From: Candidatus Scalindua sp. SCAELEC01
GTDB taxonomy: Bacteria; Planctomycetota; Brocadiia; Brocadiales; Scalinduaceae
Direction: 5' to 3'
Length of the DNA stretch: 64,000 bases
Assembly (NCBI GenBank): GCA_004282745.1
Contig: SHMT01000028.1
Span: forward strand, 1-64,000
In this document: positions 33,289-42,185 of the stretch, in pieces
Layout of the letters: the number at the start of each line of letters is the position of its first letter
Numbering within the stretch: position 1 is the first letter of the stretch
Notes under the pieces: generated by a model
Database searches by the model: none
The model's input: only the letters and a program-made list of their open reading frames with translations
Told to the model about the DNA's origin: nothing
Position numbers and translations under genes: made by a program

Positions 33289-34788
33289 ATGAAATCCCTT
33301 CCCGTAATTAATCCGGCAAAAAAATGCACTCTTTTTTGTTTTATTTTTCTCATAGTATTTCAATCCTTTTTGTCTGGCCCTCTCTGGTCAGCGCAAAAAG
33401 GACGAACACTTAAGGAAAAGATAGATGCTGCAATATTCAACCACAAGCCGAAAAATTCCCAGGTTGGCATTAGTATATTCTCAATAAGTAAAGGCAAATC
33501 GTTATACACGCTTAATTCCCGCAAACTGTTTGTGGTTGCCTCTAATATGAAGTTGCTCACAACAGCTACCGCCTTGGTTTATCTGGGACCAGATTTTGTG
33601 TACGAAACTAAGGTTTTTTATCGTGGAGTCCTCTCTTCTCGTGGTAAGTTGCAGGGTGATATTGTTATACAAGGGAGCGGAGACCCGAACATATCAGGAA
33701 GGTTTTACAGCGATGAAATAACGGCTGTTCCAAGTTCGTGGGCAAAAAGCGTTGAGGAGTATGGTATAAAGACCATAACTGGTGACGTAATTGGCGATGA
33801 TACCATCTTTGATAGGAAGTTTATTTGTGATAGCTGGCCAAAAGATCAACTTTCTGAATGGTACTGCGCCCCTGTTTGTGGTCTCTCATTTAATGACAAT
33901 TGCATAGATATTATTTTGAATCCTAACCAAGAATTGGGCGGACTGGCGTATGTTAATACTGAACCGAAAACTTCATATATAAAAATTTTTAACACGTGTA
34001 AGACCACCGATTTGCAATCGAAGCATCTCTATTCGGTGCATCGAAGACCACATACAAACTCCATATATGTTAAAGGCCATATATGGTCAAAATCTGGACC
34101 CCAAAGAGCGTGGGTTACCATCCAGGATCCTGCATTATATACTGCCACAGTTTTCAAGGAGATCCTAGAAGATAGGGGGATTAACGTTATGGGTGTAGCT
34201 CGTGTTGGCAAGGCTTCAGAGAAAACGGGGAAGAACAAGCTTTATACCTTAGCGGTAACGACTTCCTCTTTGCGACAATCTATTGATGTGGCTAATAAGC
34301 GGAGCCAGGGTTTCTATGCAGAGCAACTAGTAAAAACGGTCGGGGCGCATATTAAAAAAGAGGGGAGTTTTTCGGCTGGATTAGCGGTGATGGGCGATTT
34401 TCTTGCTAAATTAGGTTTTTCGAAAAACCAATATCAAATTGATGATGGTTCTGGTTTATCAAAAAAGAATAGGCTCTCTCCTCTCATGATAACTCATTTA
34501 TTGCGTTTCATGTATAACCATGAAGAAAGAGACATTTTTTGGGAATCCCTATCAATCTCAGGTGTTGATGGCACACTCAAGAATCGTCTGACTCAAGCCC
34601 CTTATCAATCAAGAGTCAGGGCAAAAACGGGATATGTTCTTGGTACCAGCACACTTTCTGGCTATGTGGAATCTGTCAAAGGGGAAATCATAATCTTTTC
34701 AATACTCCTCAATGAGATAAGGGGGAGCATACGACAAGCAAAACGCCTACAGGATATCATATGCAGGTTACTTGTAGAACACGAGTAA
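33289..34788 (+). CDS. dacB: D-alanyl-D-alanine carboxypeptidase/endopeptidase (PBP4 family)
   Basis: 499 aa. N-terminal signal segment ('FCFIFLIVFQSFLSG'), then the PBP4 triad: S-x-x-K in 'VASNMKLLTT', Ser-Gly motif in 'DDGSGLSKKNRLSP' (SxN position) and K-T-G in 'RAKTGYVLG'. It trims or cleaves peptidoglycan crosslinks in the periplasm. Its stop is 2 bp before hairpin B3. Confidence 0.93.
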   Translation: MKSLPVINPAKKCTLFCFIFLIVFQSFLSGPLWSAQKGRTLKEKIDAAIFNHKPKNSQVGISIFSISKGKSLYTLNSRKLFVVASNMKLLTTATALVYLGPDFVYETKVFYRGVLSSRGKLQGDIVIQGSGDPNISGRFYSDEITAVPSSWAKSVEEYGIKTITGDVIGDDTIFDRKFICDSWPKDQLSEWYCAPVCGLSFNDNCIDIILNPNQELGGLAYVNTEPKTSYIKIFNTCKTTDLQSKHLYSVHRRPHTNSIYVKGHIWSKSGPQRAWVTIQDPALYTATVFKEILEDRGINVMGVARVGKASEKTGKNKLYTLAVTTSSLRQSIDVANKRSQGFYAEQLVKTVGAHIKKEGSFSAGLAVMGDFLAKLGFSKNQYQIDDGSGLSKKNRLSPLMITHLLRFMYNHEERDIFWESLSISGVDGTLKNRLTQAPYQSRVRAKTGYVLGTSTLSGYVESVKGEIIIFSILLNEIRGSIRQAKRLQDIICRLLVEHE

Positions 34789-34790
34789 AT

Positions 34791-34922
34791 AGTGTTTGAA
34801 CGAAAACTACCCATCTACGGCGTTGCTGCAACAATGACGTAATCCTCACGCACTTGAGTACGCTCGCTCCGGTTACGTAATTATTTCGCTCCTTGTACCT
34901 GGGCAGTTTTGGTTCAAACACT
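34791..34922. repeat. Family B hairpin repeat B3
   Basis: Arms 34791-34813 and 34900-34922 pair at 21 of 23 positions. It starts 3 bp after the dacB stop. The shared core reads ACCCATCTACGGCGTTGCTG on the left and CTTGTACCTGGGCAG on the right. The remaining 250 bp before clpX shows no other feature. Confidence 0.83.
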
Positions 34923-35171
34923 GGGTTTTCGTTCACGCACTAAATAGGCAAGGATTGGGTAATATTTTCATGGAAAAGCACACAACAAATGCATGTTAGA
35001 TTTTTTCAGCCAAAAACGCTAGATTTGAAGATATTTTTATGATAAAATCACTATCTTGTTTTGGATATTTGGATATTTCTGGAGCTGCTACTTATTTAAT
35101 TGAAGAAAATTGTGTTGCCATTTTTACCTGGTGAACATGGCGAGGTTATTAATTATTGATCGAAGAGGGAA

Positions 35172-36422
35172 ATGATGGATAAAAAAGGTCGGGACAAAAA
35201 GGATAAGAATATGTCGTGCTCTTTTTGTGGTAGGAATTACAATGTTGTGAAACGTTTAATCCAGGGCGACCGCAATGTATACATATGTAATGAGTGTGTT
35301 GATGCGTGCTACACGCTCATACAGAAAGATAAGAAAAAGACACCGAAACAGTTTCATAAAAGGACGATAGCGCCTTCTACGATCAAAAAACATCTGGATG
35401 AGTATATTGTTGGTCAAGAAAAAGCGAAAAAGTGTTTAGCGGTCGCGGTACATAACCATTACAAAAGATTAGAGTCGAATGAGACCGATAATGTAGAGCT
35501 TGAAAAAAGTAACATACTCCTCATAGGGCCTACGGGAACAGGTAAGACGTTACTAGCCAGAGTCCTTGCTAAACTGATCGATGTACCTTTTGCCATTACC
35601 GATGCTACGAGTTTTACCGAAGCTGGTTATGTTGGAGAAGATGTGGAAAACGTGCTCTTAAAGTTGCTGAGAAATGCAGATTTTAATGTTTCCCATGCAC
35701 AACAAGGGATTGTTTATATAGATGAAATTGATAAGATTGCACGAAAGGGGTCAAGTGCATCGATAACACGAGATGTTTCTGGAGAGGGTGTACAGCAGGC
35801 TCTCCTTAAGATGTTTGAGAGTTCTACAATCAATGTGCCACCACAAGGGGGTAGAAAACATCCGGAGCAACAGTACATCCAGATGGATACAAAGGATATT
35901 CTCTTTATTTGTGGTGGAACGTTCAGTGGCATTGAAGAGATAATTAAAAAACGAATTAACAAGAAAGCGATTGGCTTTAATCCAAACACCGGCCTTGTAG
36001 AGGATACCTCGTCAGGAGAGGTTTTGTCACAGGTGAATATGGGAGATCTAACAGAGTTTGGTTTGATCCATGAATTTGTTGGTAGGCTTCATGTAACAGC
36101 GACGTTAAATCCTCTGAGCGAAGATGATTTAGTTTCAATCATGCTTGAGCCTAAAAATGCAATTGTTAAACAATACCAAAAGATGTTTGAGATGGAAGAT
36201 GCGACTCTCGAGTTTCCAATGGAGACCTTGAGAGAAATCAGTAAGAGTGCCATTAAACGTAAAACGGGGGCAAGGGCGTTGCGCTCGCTATTTGAGGCAT
36301 TCATGTTGGACATCATGTATGATTTACCTTCAAATGAAAAGGGGGCGGTTTATACAATAACCCCGGAAGTCGTGCAGGGCAAAGTACCGGTTACGCCACA
36401 AAAGTTGCGCAAGAGTGCTTAA
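35172..36422 (+). CDS. clpX: ATP-dependent Clp protease ATP-binding subunit ClpX
   Basis: 416 aa. The N-terminal zinc domain has 'CSFCGRN' and 'CNECVDAC'; AAA+ has Walker A 'GPTGTGKT', Walker B 'IVYIDEIDK' and the pore-2/RKH-like segments. GAGGG precedes two adjacent ATGs (35172, 35175). ClpX unfolds tagged proteins, including tmRNA-tagged ones, which fits its nearness to smpB-ssrA. No clpP is adjacent. Confidence 0.97.
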   Translation: MMDKKGRDKKDKNMSCSFCGRNYNVVKRLIQGDRNVYICNECVDACYTLIQKDKKKTPKQFHKRTIAPSTIKKHLDEYIVGQEKAKKCLAVAVHNHYKRLESNETDNVELEKSNILLIGPTGTGKTLLARVLAKLIDVPFAITDATSFTEAGYVGEDVENVLLKLLRNADFNVSHAQQGIVYIDEIDKIARKGSSASITRDVSGEGVQQALLKMFESSTINVPPQGGRKHPEQQYIQMDTKDILFICGGTFSGIEEIIKKRINKKAIGFNPNTGLVEDTSSGEVLSQVNMGDLTEFGLIHEFVGRLHVTATLNPLSEDDLVSIMLEPKNAIVKQYQKMFEMEDATLEFPMETLREISKSAIKRKTGARALRSLFEAFMLDIMYDLPSNEKGAVYTITPEVVQGKVPVTPQKLRKSA

Positions 36423-36463
36423 GGACCCAGGAAAGAACAACAAGTTATTCTTTCCTGAGCCCT
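36422..36463. repeat. Short family C hairpin at the clpX stop (C3)
   Basis: AGGACCCAGGAAAGAA and TTCTTTCCTGAGCCCT form a near-perfect hairpin beginning at the clpX stop codon. It is the same short derivative as at 29538. It may act as a transcript end. The rest of the gap to 36742 holds only an unconvincing 64-codon frame. Confidence 0.7.
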
Positions 36464-36742
36464 ATGAGGGACTCGCAAGGCAAATATGAACAAATCTGCA
36501 ATCTAATCAGCAGAAACTCTCGCTGTATAGAGGGTATTATATTGTTTTTAACTGTAAAGCATGGGTATTCTGAGTCGATTGGTTTCTTGGAAAACCACTT
36601 GACTTTGTATTTTTTATTCGTTATATTCAGCAGTCATTTGTGTTCGAGACACGTCTAAATTTTGGGAATTACGTTTTGAAGAGTAGGGATAGAGGCATCA
36701 TTATTACTTGGGAAGAGACAAAATTATCAAAGGAGACTCACC

Positions 36743-37123
36743 TTGAAGGCATCAGAATTAGCGCAGTTTAAAAAAAATCTCCTAGCAATCCGAGAAAAGC
36801 TCGTTGGCAATGTAACATTTATGGAGAATGAGGCGTTGAGGAAATCTGGTCATGATTCCGGAGATCTTTCCCATGTGCCCATTCACATGGCAGATGTTGG
36901 AACAGACAACTATGATCGAGATTTGACTATCGGTTTGATACAAAATGGTGAAGAAGAGCTGCGGGCTATTGATGAAGCTTTAGAAAAGATAGCGAATAAA
37001 ACGTATGGTAATTGTGATGAGTGTGATAAAAAGATTTTAAAAGCGCGCCTTCAAGCCCGCCCTTATGTTAAGTGCTGCATAGATTGCCAGCGGAAGGAGG
37101 AAGAGGGAACTGACGAGTCTTAA
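36743..37123 (+). CDS. DksA/TraR-family zinc-finger protein
   Basis: 126 aa from TTG 36743, with GGAG 7 bp upstream. An N-terminal coiled coil ('LAQFKKNLLAIREKL') is followed by a C4 zinc finger 'CDECDKK' and 'CCIDCQ'. The Asp pair at the DksA coil tip is not clear. Members bind RNA polymerase's secondary channel. It overlaps or abuts lspA. Confidence 0.85.
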   Translation: MKASELAQFKKNLLAIREKLVGNVTFMENEALRKSGHDSGDLSHVPIHMADVGTDNYDRDLTIGLIQNGEEELRAIDEALEKIANKTYGNCDECDKKILKARLQARPYVKCCIDCQRKEEEGTDES

Positions 37124-37604
37124 GGTTTCGAAGGATACTACAATATTTCTGATTGTTGCTATTTGTGGTGTGCTGCTTGATCTTTTTACAAAATGGTTTG
37201 TCTTCGAAAAATTTGAGGAGACGGGCCCAGTAGTGCTAATACCAAACGTTTTAGGGATAATTTGTAGTGAAAATGAGGGTATTGTATTCGGTTTAGCACA
37301 AGGTTATAACGGTATTTTCGTCGTCCTCTCTTTTGTTGCACTCGCGGCCATTTCCTGGTTTTACCACTCTTTTAACAAGTCTGGATTTTCTACAAATATT
37401 GCGTTTGGAATGATACTCTCTGGTGCTATAGGCAATTTATGGGACAGAATTTTCTACCATCATGTGAGAGACTTTATCGATGTTCATATTGGCCGGTTGT
37501 ATCACTGGCCAACCTTTAATCTTGCAGATTCTTTTATTTGTATCGGTGTTGGGTTGCTGTTGTACGAAACACTGTTTCGTACAGATCAGGAGAAGGCGTC
37601 CTAA
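37110..37604 (+). CDS. lspA: Lipoprotein signal peptidase LspA
   Basis: Four membrane helices. The catalytic Asp pair lies in 'GAIGNLWDR' with 'VRDFIDVH', and in 'FNLADSFICIG'. The first GTG (37170) falls inside the first helix ('IFLIVAICGVLLDLFTKWFV'), so the true start is probably upstream; CTG 37110, just before the dksA-like stop, has a GGAGG-rich lead and is used here. LspA removes lipoprotein signal peptides, matching lolD nearby. It overlaps the convergent ilvE end by 4 bp. Confidence 0.88.
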   Translation: MTSLKVSKDTTIFLIVAICGVLLDLFTKWFVFEKFEETGPVVLIPNVLGIICSENEGIVFGLAQGYNGIFVVLSFVALAAISWFYHSFNKSGFSTNIAFGMILSGAIGNLWDRIFYHHVRDFIDVHIGRLYHWPTFNLADSFICIGVGLLLYETLFRTDQEKAS

Positions 37605-38470
37605 TCTGAGCGCTGTTTCGTGAGTTCCTGATATTTATTGAGTAAGTTAAGGGTAATATTACCAGGTTGACCCGAAGATATAGCCCTTCCATCTATCTTT
37701 ACTACAGGGATGATGCTAACAGCAGTACCAGTCAAAAAGCACTCATCAGCAACATAGAGGTCGTATCGGGTAATTTGCTCTTCTTTTACCACCATACCTT
37801 CCTTAGCTGCCAGCTCAATAACGGTATTCCTGGTAATACCTACGAGGATCCCCGCACAGGTAGGAGGGGTGATAAGTTTGTTGCCTTTTATTAAGAAGAT
37901 GTTGTCTCCGGTTCCTTCAGCCACATACCCGTCTTTATTTAACATAATGCCCTCAGCTGCCCCGGCATTAATACACTCGATTTTTGCCAAAATGTTATTG
38001 AGATAATTCAATGATTTTATCTTTGGATTGAGCGCTTCAGAATGGTTACGGATTGTAGGGACGATTACGGCATCCAATCCTTTTTCATATAATTCTTTCG
38101 AGTAAAGTTCAATAAAATCTGTTATGATGATTATTTGTGATTCGGAACAATTAAAAGGATCGAGCCCAAGCTTACCAATTCCTCTGGTGACTATCAATCT
38201 AATGTAAGAATCCGCATTTAAGTTGTTGGTCTCAAGAGTCGCTTTCACAGCGTCTTTCAGTTCGTCCTTAGTAAGTGGGATCCTTAACGCAATTGCTTTT
38301 GCAGAATTGTAAAGTCTATCGATGTGCTTGTTAAGTTTAAAGATGTGGCCATTATAACATCTAATACCTTCAAAAATACCGTCTCCATACAATAAACCAT
38401 GGTCAAAAACGGATATTTTAGCATCTTCCTTTGGGTAGAACTTCCCATTGATATATACTTTCAGTCCCAT
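37601..38470 (-). CDS. ilvE: Branched-chain amino acid aminotransferase
   Basis: 289 aa, fold-type IV PLP enzyme. 'FDHGLLYGDGIFEGIR' opens the domain; the PLP Lys is in 'NPKIKSLNYLNN'; 'EGTGDNIFLI' and 'ITRNTVIELA' follow. It transfers amino groups to branched-chain keto acids; a D-amino-acid aminotransferase is a less likely reading. 15 bp downstream of lolD. Confidence 0.9.
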   Translation of the reverse strand: MGLKVYINGKFYPKEDAKISVFDHGLLYGDGIFEGIRCYNGHIFKLNKHIDRLYNSAKAIALRIPLTKDELKDAVKATLETNNLNADSYIRLIVTRGIGKLGLDPFNCSESQIIIITDFIELYSKELYEKGLDAVIVPTIRNHSEALNPKIKSLNYLNNILAKIECINAGAAEGIMLNKDGYVAEGTGDNIFLIKGNKLITPPTCAGILVGITRNTVIELAAKEGMVVKEEQITRYDLYVADECFLTGTAVSIIPVVKIDGRAISSGQPGNITLNLLNKYQELTKQRSD

Positions 38471-38485
38471 CTACAACTGCTCCTT

Positions 38486-39202
38486 TCAATTTCTAGCACA
38501 ATTGACAATTTTTCCATCAGCAATTCTCACTACACACTCTGTTGATTTCGCAAATCTTTCATCATGTGTTACTATTACCACCGTTTTCTTCGTACGATCA
38601 TTTAATTCCCATATTAATTCTTGAATCTCTCTTCCCGTGTGTGTGTCGAGATTACCAGTTGGTTCATCGCACAGAAGTATTTCAGGATCGTTTATTAGGG
38701 CTCTGACGATTGCAACCCGCTGTTTTTCTCCGCCAGAAAGTTCATCCGGCCTGTGATGGATTCTATTGCCTAAACCAACACGTTGTAATAGCTCAATAGC
38801 CTTTTCGGTATTCTCCCGCTTCGATTTTGCCTTGTATACACTATTACCGATTAGGCAGGGCATCAGAACATTTTCTAGGGCGTTGAAGTCTGGTAAAAGA
38901 TAGTAAAACTGAAAAACGAAGCCAAAGACACTATTACGTTTGGCGGCGAGCTCGCTCTGTTTGGCAATACTCAGATTTTCTCCTTTTAAATATACAGAAC
39001 CAGAAGTCGGTGTATCTAACATCCCCAATGTGTGAAGGAGTGTGCTTTTTCCGGCACCCGAAGCCCCCAAAACGATTACTACCTCACCCTCATGTATGTC
39101 GAGATTTATTCCATTCAGTACCCGGAGAAGGGTCTTTCCTATCTTATATTCTTTGCATACATCTTTTGCACTGAGTATAGGGTTTCCACTGGTTTCTGTC
39201 AT
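38486..39202 (-). CDS. lolD: ABC transporter ATPase, LolD-like
   Basis: 238 aa. Walker A 'GASGAGKST', signature '[15 protein letters not shown]', Walker B '[12 protein letters not shown]'. Best fit is LolD, which powers lipoprotein release from the inner membrane, but the MacB-type family is broad. No lolC/E permease is in the window. Confidence 0.8.
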   Translation of the reverse strand: MTETSGNPILSAKDVCKEYKIGKTLLRVLNGINLDIHEGEVVIVLGASGAGKSTLLHTLGMLDTPTSGSVYLKGENLSIAKQSELAAKRNSVFGFVFQFYYLLPDFNALENVLMPCLIGNSVYKAKSKRENTEKAIELLQRVGLGNRIHHRPDELSGGEKQRVAIVRALINDPEILLCDEPTGNLDTHTGREIQELIWELNDRTKKTVVIVTHDERFAKSTECVVRIADGKIVNCARN

Positions 39203-39277
39203 TTTTTAGTAAACGCACATGACTAATTGTTTATACACTTTGATCGAAATAGTTATTCGTAAATCTTCGCTTAATTG

Positions 39278-39403
39278 GTGTTTGAACGAAAACTACCCAT
39301 CTACTACGTTGCTGCAACAATTTCGAAATCCTCAAGTACAATTGTACGTTCCGGTTACGAAATTGTTACGCGCCTTGTACCTGGGCACTTTTCATCCAAA
39401 CAC
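39278..39403. repeat. Family B hairpin repeat B4
   Basis: Arms 39278-39299 and 39382-39403 pair at 18 of 22 positions, the weakest outer stem of the family; the inner stem AACAATTTCG / CGAAATTGTT is perfect. It lies 46 bp beyond the lysS stop and is in the opposite orientation relative to the gene compared with the other four. Confidence 0.8.
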
Positions 39404-39448
39404 AGGGTTTTCGTTCAGACACTAATTATCTTCTTCTCGTATTCCATT

Positions 39449-40879
39449 TTAACATTGTTTGCGCAATAGAGGGAACAGGATGACGTCTCGAATGGAAGGG
39501 CTGTTCGTTAATATCATAACCAGCCTATCAATGCCTATCCCTAACCCACCGGCAGGTGGCATACCATACTTAAGTGATTCAAGGAAATCTTCGTCGATCT
39601 TCCCATCAGAATCGACTCCTTCTGCCTGTTCGTGGAATCTCCTACTCTGTTCGATAGGTTCATTGAGCTCGGAATAAGAATTGGCAATTTCCATCGTCGC
39701 TATATAGAGTTCGAACCTTTGTGCCAAATTTGGGTTATCGTGACAAGCTTTTGTCAGCGGGCAAATAGTAATGGGATAATCAAGGACAAACGTAGGGTTC
39801 CATAACTCTTTTTCTACGGTTTGTTCAAATATTTTTTGTGCGATTATGTCTTTATGTACACCTTCAATCTCAATCCCTAGCTCCTGACCTCTCTTCCTTA
39901 GTCCTTTTTCATCAGCAAGTTCAACGGATGCATATTCTCCTAAAAGCTCAGAAAACGTACTTTTACGCCAAGGGGGTGTCATGTCCAGGATATCATTACC
40001 GTAGTTGATCTCATATTTGCCATACAGTCCTTTAACTAGAGAAGCAACTAGGCTCTCAGTCAATTCCATCATTCCGACATAATCACTGTATGCCTGGTAG
40101 AGTTCAATCATCGTAAATTCTGGATTGTGACGCGTCGAGATGCCCTCGTTGCGAAAGTTCCGATTGATTTCATAAATTCGTTCCATGCCGCCAACGAGCA
40201 ATCTCTTTAAATAGAGTTCCGGTGCAATCCTCAAATAGAGATCCATATCCAGGACGTTGTGGTGCGTGATAAAGGGTCTCGCTTCTGCACCACCTGGTAT
40301 AGGCTGCATCATAGGTGTGTCAACTTCAATAAATTGTTTTTCATCGAGAAAAGTTCTGATCGACCTTAAGATGTTTGATCTCTTTAAAAAAACATCCATG
40401 ACCTTATCGTTAGAAAAAAGATCCAGATACCGTTTTCGGTATCTAATCTCAACATCCTTTAAACCATGCCATTTTTCGGGTGGTGGTAGAAGTGCCTTTG
40501 AAAGTACGATAATATTGTCTGCAAAAACAGTAATTTCACCAGTTCTCGTCTTAAAGACTTCTCCTTCAATACCAATGATATCGCCAAGGTCTAAAAGCTT
40601 AAAAATCTCGAACTTTTCTTTTCCTATTCTATCCAGTTTTACATAAACTTGAAGCTTCCCAGACCAATCTTTTATGTGAAAAAATGCGGCCTTGCCATGG
40701 GGCCTCATTGTAGTGATACGCCCCGCACATCGAACCTTCACATTTTCCCTATCCTCTGAGAAATTGTCGACAACCCTCTTCAATGCGATGGTGTTACTGA
40801 GGCTTTCACCGTAAGGATTAAGCCCCATCTCCCTGAGTTTCTCTGCCTTTTCAATTCTATTTTCTATATATGCTTCCAC
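39449..40879 (-). CDS. lysS: Lysyl-tRNA synthetase, class II
   Basis: 476 aa. An N-terminal OB fold ('VRCAGRITTMRPHGKAAF') and a class II catalytic core: motif 2 'FRNEGISTRHNPEFTMIELY' and motif 3 'GLGIGIDRLVMIL'. It ends 'RDVILFPLL'. A good promoter precedes it. Confidence 0.97.
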   Translation of the reverse strand: MEAYIENRIEKAEKLREMGLNPYGESLSNTIALKRVVDNFSEDRENVKVRCAGRITTMRPHGKAAFFHIKDWSGKLQVYVKLDRIGKEKFEIFKLLDLGDIIGIEGEVFKTRTGEITVFADNIIVLSKALLPPPEKWHGLKDVEIRYRKRYLDLFSNDKVMDVFLKRSNILRSIRTFLDEKQFIEVDTPMMQPIPGGAEARPFITHHNVLDMDLYLRIAPELYLKRLLVGGMERIYEINRNFRNEGISTRHNPEFTMIELYQAYSDYVGMMELTESLVASLVKGLYGKYEINYGNDILDMTPPWRKSTFSELLGEYASVELADEKGLRKRGQELGIEIEGVHKDIIAQKIFEQTVEKELWNPTFVLDYPITICPLTKACHDNPNLAQRFELYIATMEIANSYSELNEPIEQSRRFHEQAEGVDSDGKIDEDFLESLKYGMPPAGGLGIGIDRLVMILTNSPSIRDVILFPLLRKQC

Positions 40880-40945
40880 TATATCCTCATAACATCAAAT
40901 AGTGAGGTATCTTAAGCCTCTACCATAAATCTTGTAAACTTGGTT

Positions 40946-40973
40946 ATTCTAACAGTATAGAATACGCTGTCAA
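40946..40973 (-). promoter_or_regulatory. Sigma-70 promoter of lysS
   Basis: On the minus strand TTGACA (40968-40973), 16-bp spacer, TAGAAT (40946-40951; five of six), 66 bp before the lysS start codon. Confidence 0.58.
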
Positions 40974-41055
40974 GGAAAATGCGTAATCATCCATCTCGCT
41001 ATCACAAATGTATTTCTTCTTGAATAAATGCGGTAAAAACATTACGATCTAGGTA

Positions 41056-41424
41056 ATGGATCATCGGTTTAGCAAGGAAGAGCGACTTCGAAAAAGGAAT
41101 GATTTTCAAAAGGTCTTCCGTGAAGGGAAAGTCTTTAGAAATGATCAAATTGCCGTATATGCATTGTTGAATAACAGTGAAATTTCTCGCTTAGGTATCA
41201 CGGTAGGGAGGAAATTTGGTAATGCCGTGAAACGTAACCGCCTAAAACGGATTTTTCGAGAGGCTTACAGGTTAAATAAACAGCTATTGCACAGAGGCGT
41301 AGACCTAATAATTCTCCCTAGATCTGGATTTTCCGACCTTACCTTAACTGCTATTGAGGAAAAGTTGAAGATACTCTTGGTACACATTGATAGAAAACTC
41401 AAAGATGAAATATCTTCTCATTAA
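41056..41424 (+). CDS. rnpA: Ribonuclease P protein component
   Basis: 122 aa basic protein. 'RLRKRNDFQKVFREGKV' at the N-terminus and the family motif 'KFGNAVKRNRLKRIFREAYR'. It helps RNase P RNA trim tRNA 5' ends. The yidD start overlaps its end. rpmH, usually just upstream, is not found in 40880-41055. Confidence 0.95.
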   Translation: MDHRFSKEERLRKRNDFQKVFREGKVFRNDQIAVYALLNNSEISRLGITVGRKFGNAVKRNRLKRIFREAYRLNKQLLHRGVDLIILPRSGFSDLTLTAIEEKLKILLVHIDRKLKDEISSH

Positions 41425-41614
41425 AATAATACAGATATACCAAGTACTTTTAGCCCATCTCTTTAACCCCTCATGTCGTTTTAGTCCTTCGTGTTCACAG
41501 TATGCAATTGACGCTATTGAAAAAAGAGGAATTTTTGTTGGTGTGTTAAAAGGTATCTGGAGGATCCTCCGGTGTAATCCGTTTGGTGGGTCAGGGTATG
41601 ATCCTGTCAAGTAG
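41405..41614 (+). CDS. yidD: Membrane protein insertion efficiency factor YidD
   Basis: 69 aa from ATG 41405 inside the end of rnpA. Family core 'FNPSCRFSPSCSQYAIDAIE', ending 'RCNPFGGSGYDPV'. Normally followed by yidC; here hairpin B5 begins at its stop and yidC is absent. Confidence 0.94.
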   Translation: MKYLLIKIIQIYQVLLAHLFNPSCRFSPSCSQYAIDAIEKRGIFVGVLKGIWRILRCNPFGGSGYDPVK

Positions 41615-41736
41615 TGGTTGAACCAACTACCCATCTACGGCGTTGCTGTAAAAATTTCGTAATCCTCACGTACTTGAGTACGCTCCGGTTCCGAAATTTT
41701 TACGCGCCTTGTACCTGGGCAGTTGGTTCAACCACT
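41613..41736. repeat. Family B hairpin repeat B5
   Basis: Arms 41613-41633 and 41716-41736 pair at 20 of 21 positions; the inner stem GTAAAAATTTCG / CGAAATTTTTAC is perfect. The left arm includes part of the yidD stop codon. It is the best-preserved copy. Confidence 0.86.
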
Positions 41737-41766
41737 GGGTTTTCGTTCAGGCACTAATTATTCAAT

Positions 41767-41958
41767 ATGACGAGCAAAAAAAGATATAAAAAACAAATAA
41801 GTAGCCTTAAAGAAGTGATTAAAGACCATAGAGAAAAAATTGAGCAAGAGAACTTGAAAGATTCTCCTAATATTGACAGGATTAGGCATTGGGAAAAGGA
41901 GATAGATATCTATGAAGATTCAGTCAATAAAGCAAAAAAAAGGTTTGAAAGGGGGTAG
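41767..41958 (+). CDS. Small charged coiled-coil protein, unknown
   Basis: 63 aa, very rich in Lys and Glu, with heptad-like spacing ('ISSLKEVIKDHREKIEQENL'). No family recognised. It ends 5 bp before the next small gene, whose ribosome site (GAAAGGGGG) lies in this gene's last codons, so the two are probably translated together. Coding status rests on this coupling and on composition. Confidence 0.5.
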   Translation: MTSKKRYKKQISSLKEVIKDHREKIEQENLKDSPNIDRIRHWEKEIDIYEDSVNKAKKRFERG

Positions 41959-41963
41959 TGCTA

Positions 41964-42167
41964 ATGTCTACGGTTAAAAATAAGAGAGATAAAGTTTTGT
42001 TTGATGATTTAAAAGATGAATGTGTTAAATTTATCAAGCTTATGAATCAGCTTGATGTAAAAAATCTTACCGAAGATCAGGAAGAAGAAATACTCGGAGA
42101 AATGTTTGCTTCTTTAACACATTTAAATGTACATTCCGGTTTGCTAAAGAAACAAATTGAATCATGA
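41964..42167 (+). CDS. Small helical protein, unknown
   Basis: 67 aa from ATG 41964 (a GTG at 41958 overlaps the previous stop). Acidic and helical ('VLFDDLKDECVKFIKLMNQL'), complementary in charge to its upstream neighbour. It looks like a two-gene unit, perhaps interacting proteins. No family recognised. Confidence 0.5.
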   Translation: MSTVKNKRDKVLFDDLKDECVKFIKLMNQLDVKNLTEDQEEEILGEMFASLTHLNVHSGLLKKQIES

Positions 42168-42185
42168 TTATCACAACTTTAAATT

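Noticed and set aside
36464-36658. 64-codon frame after clpX
   Set aside because: It starts inside hairpin C3, has no ribosome site and no family pattern.
18442-41736. Family B copies as a CRISPR array
   Set aside because: Copies are scattered over 23 kb without regular spacers and have long internal stems, unlike CRISPR repeats. No cas genes are present; the DUF2779 protein only resembles Cas4.
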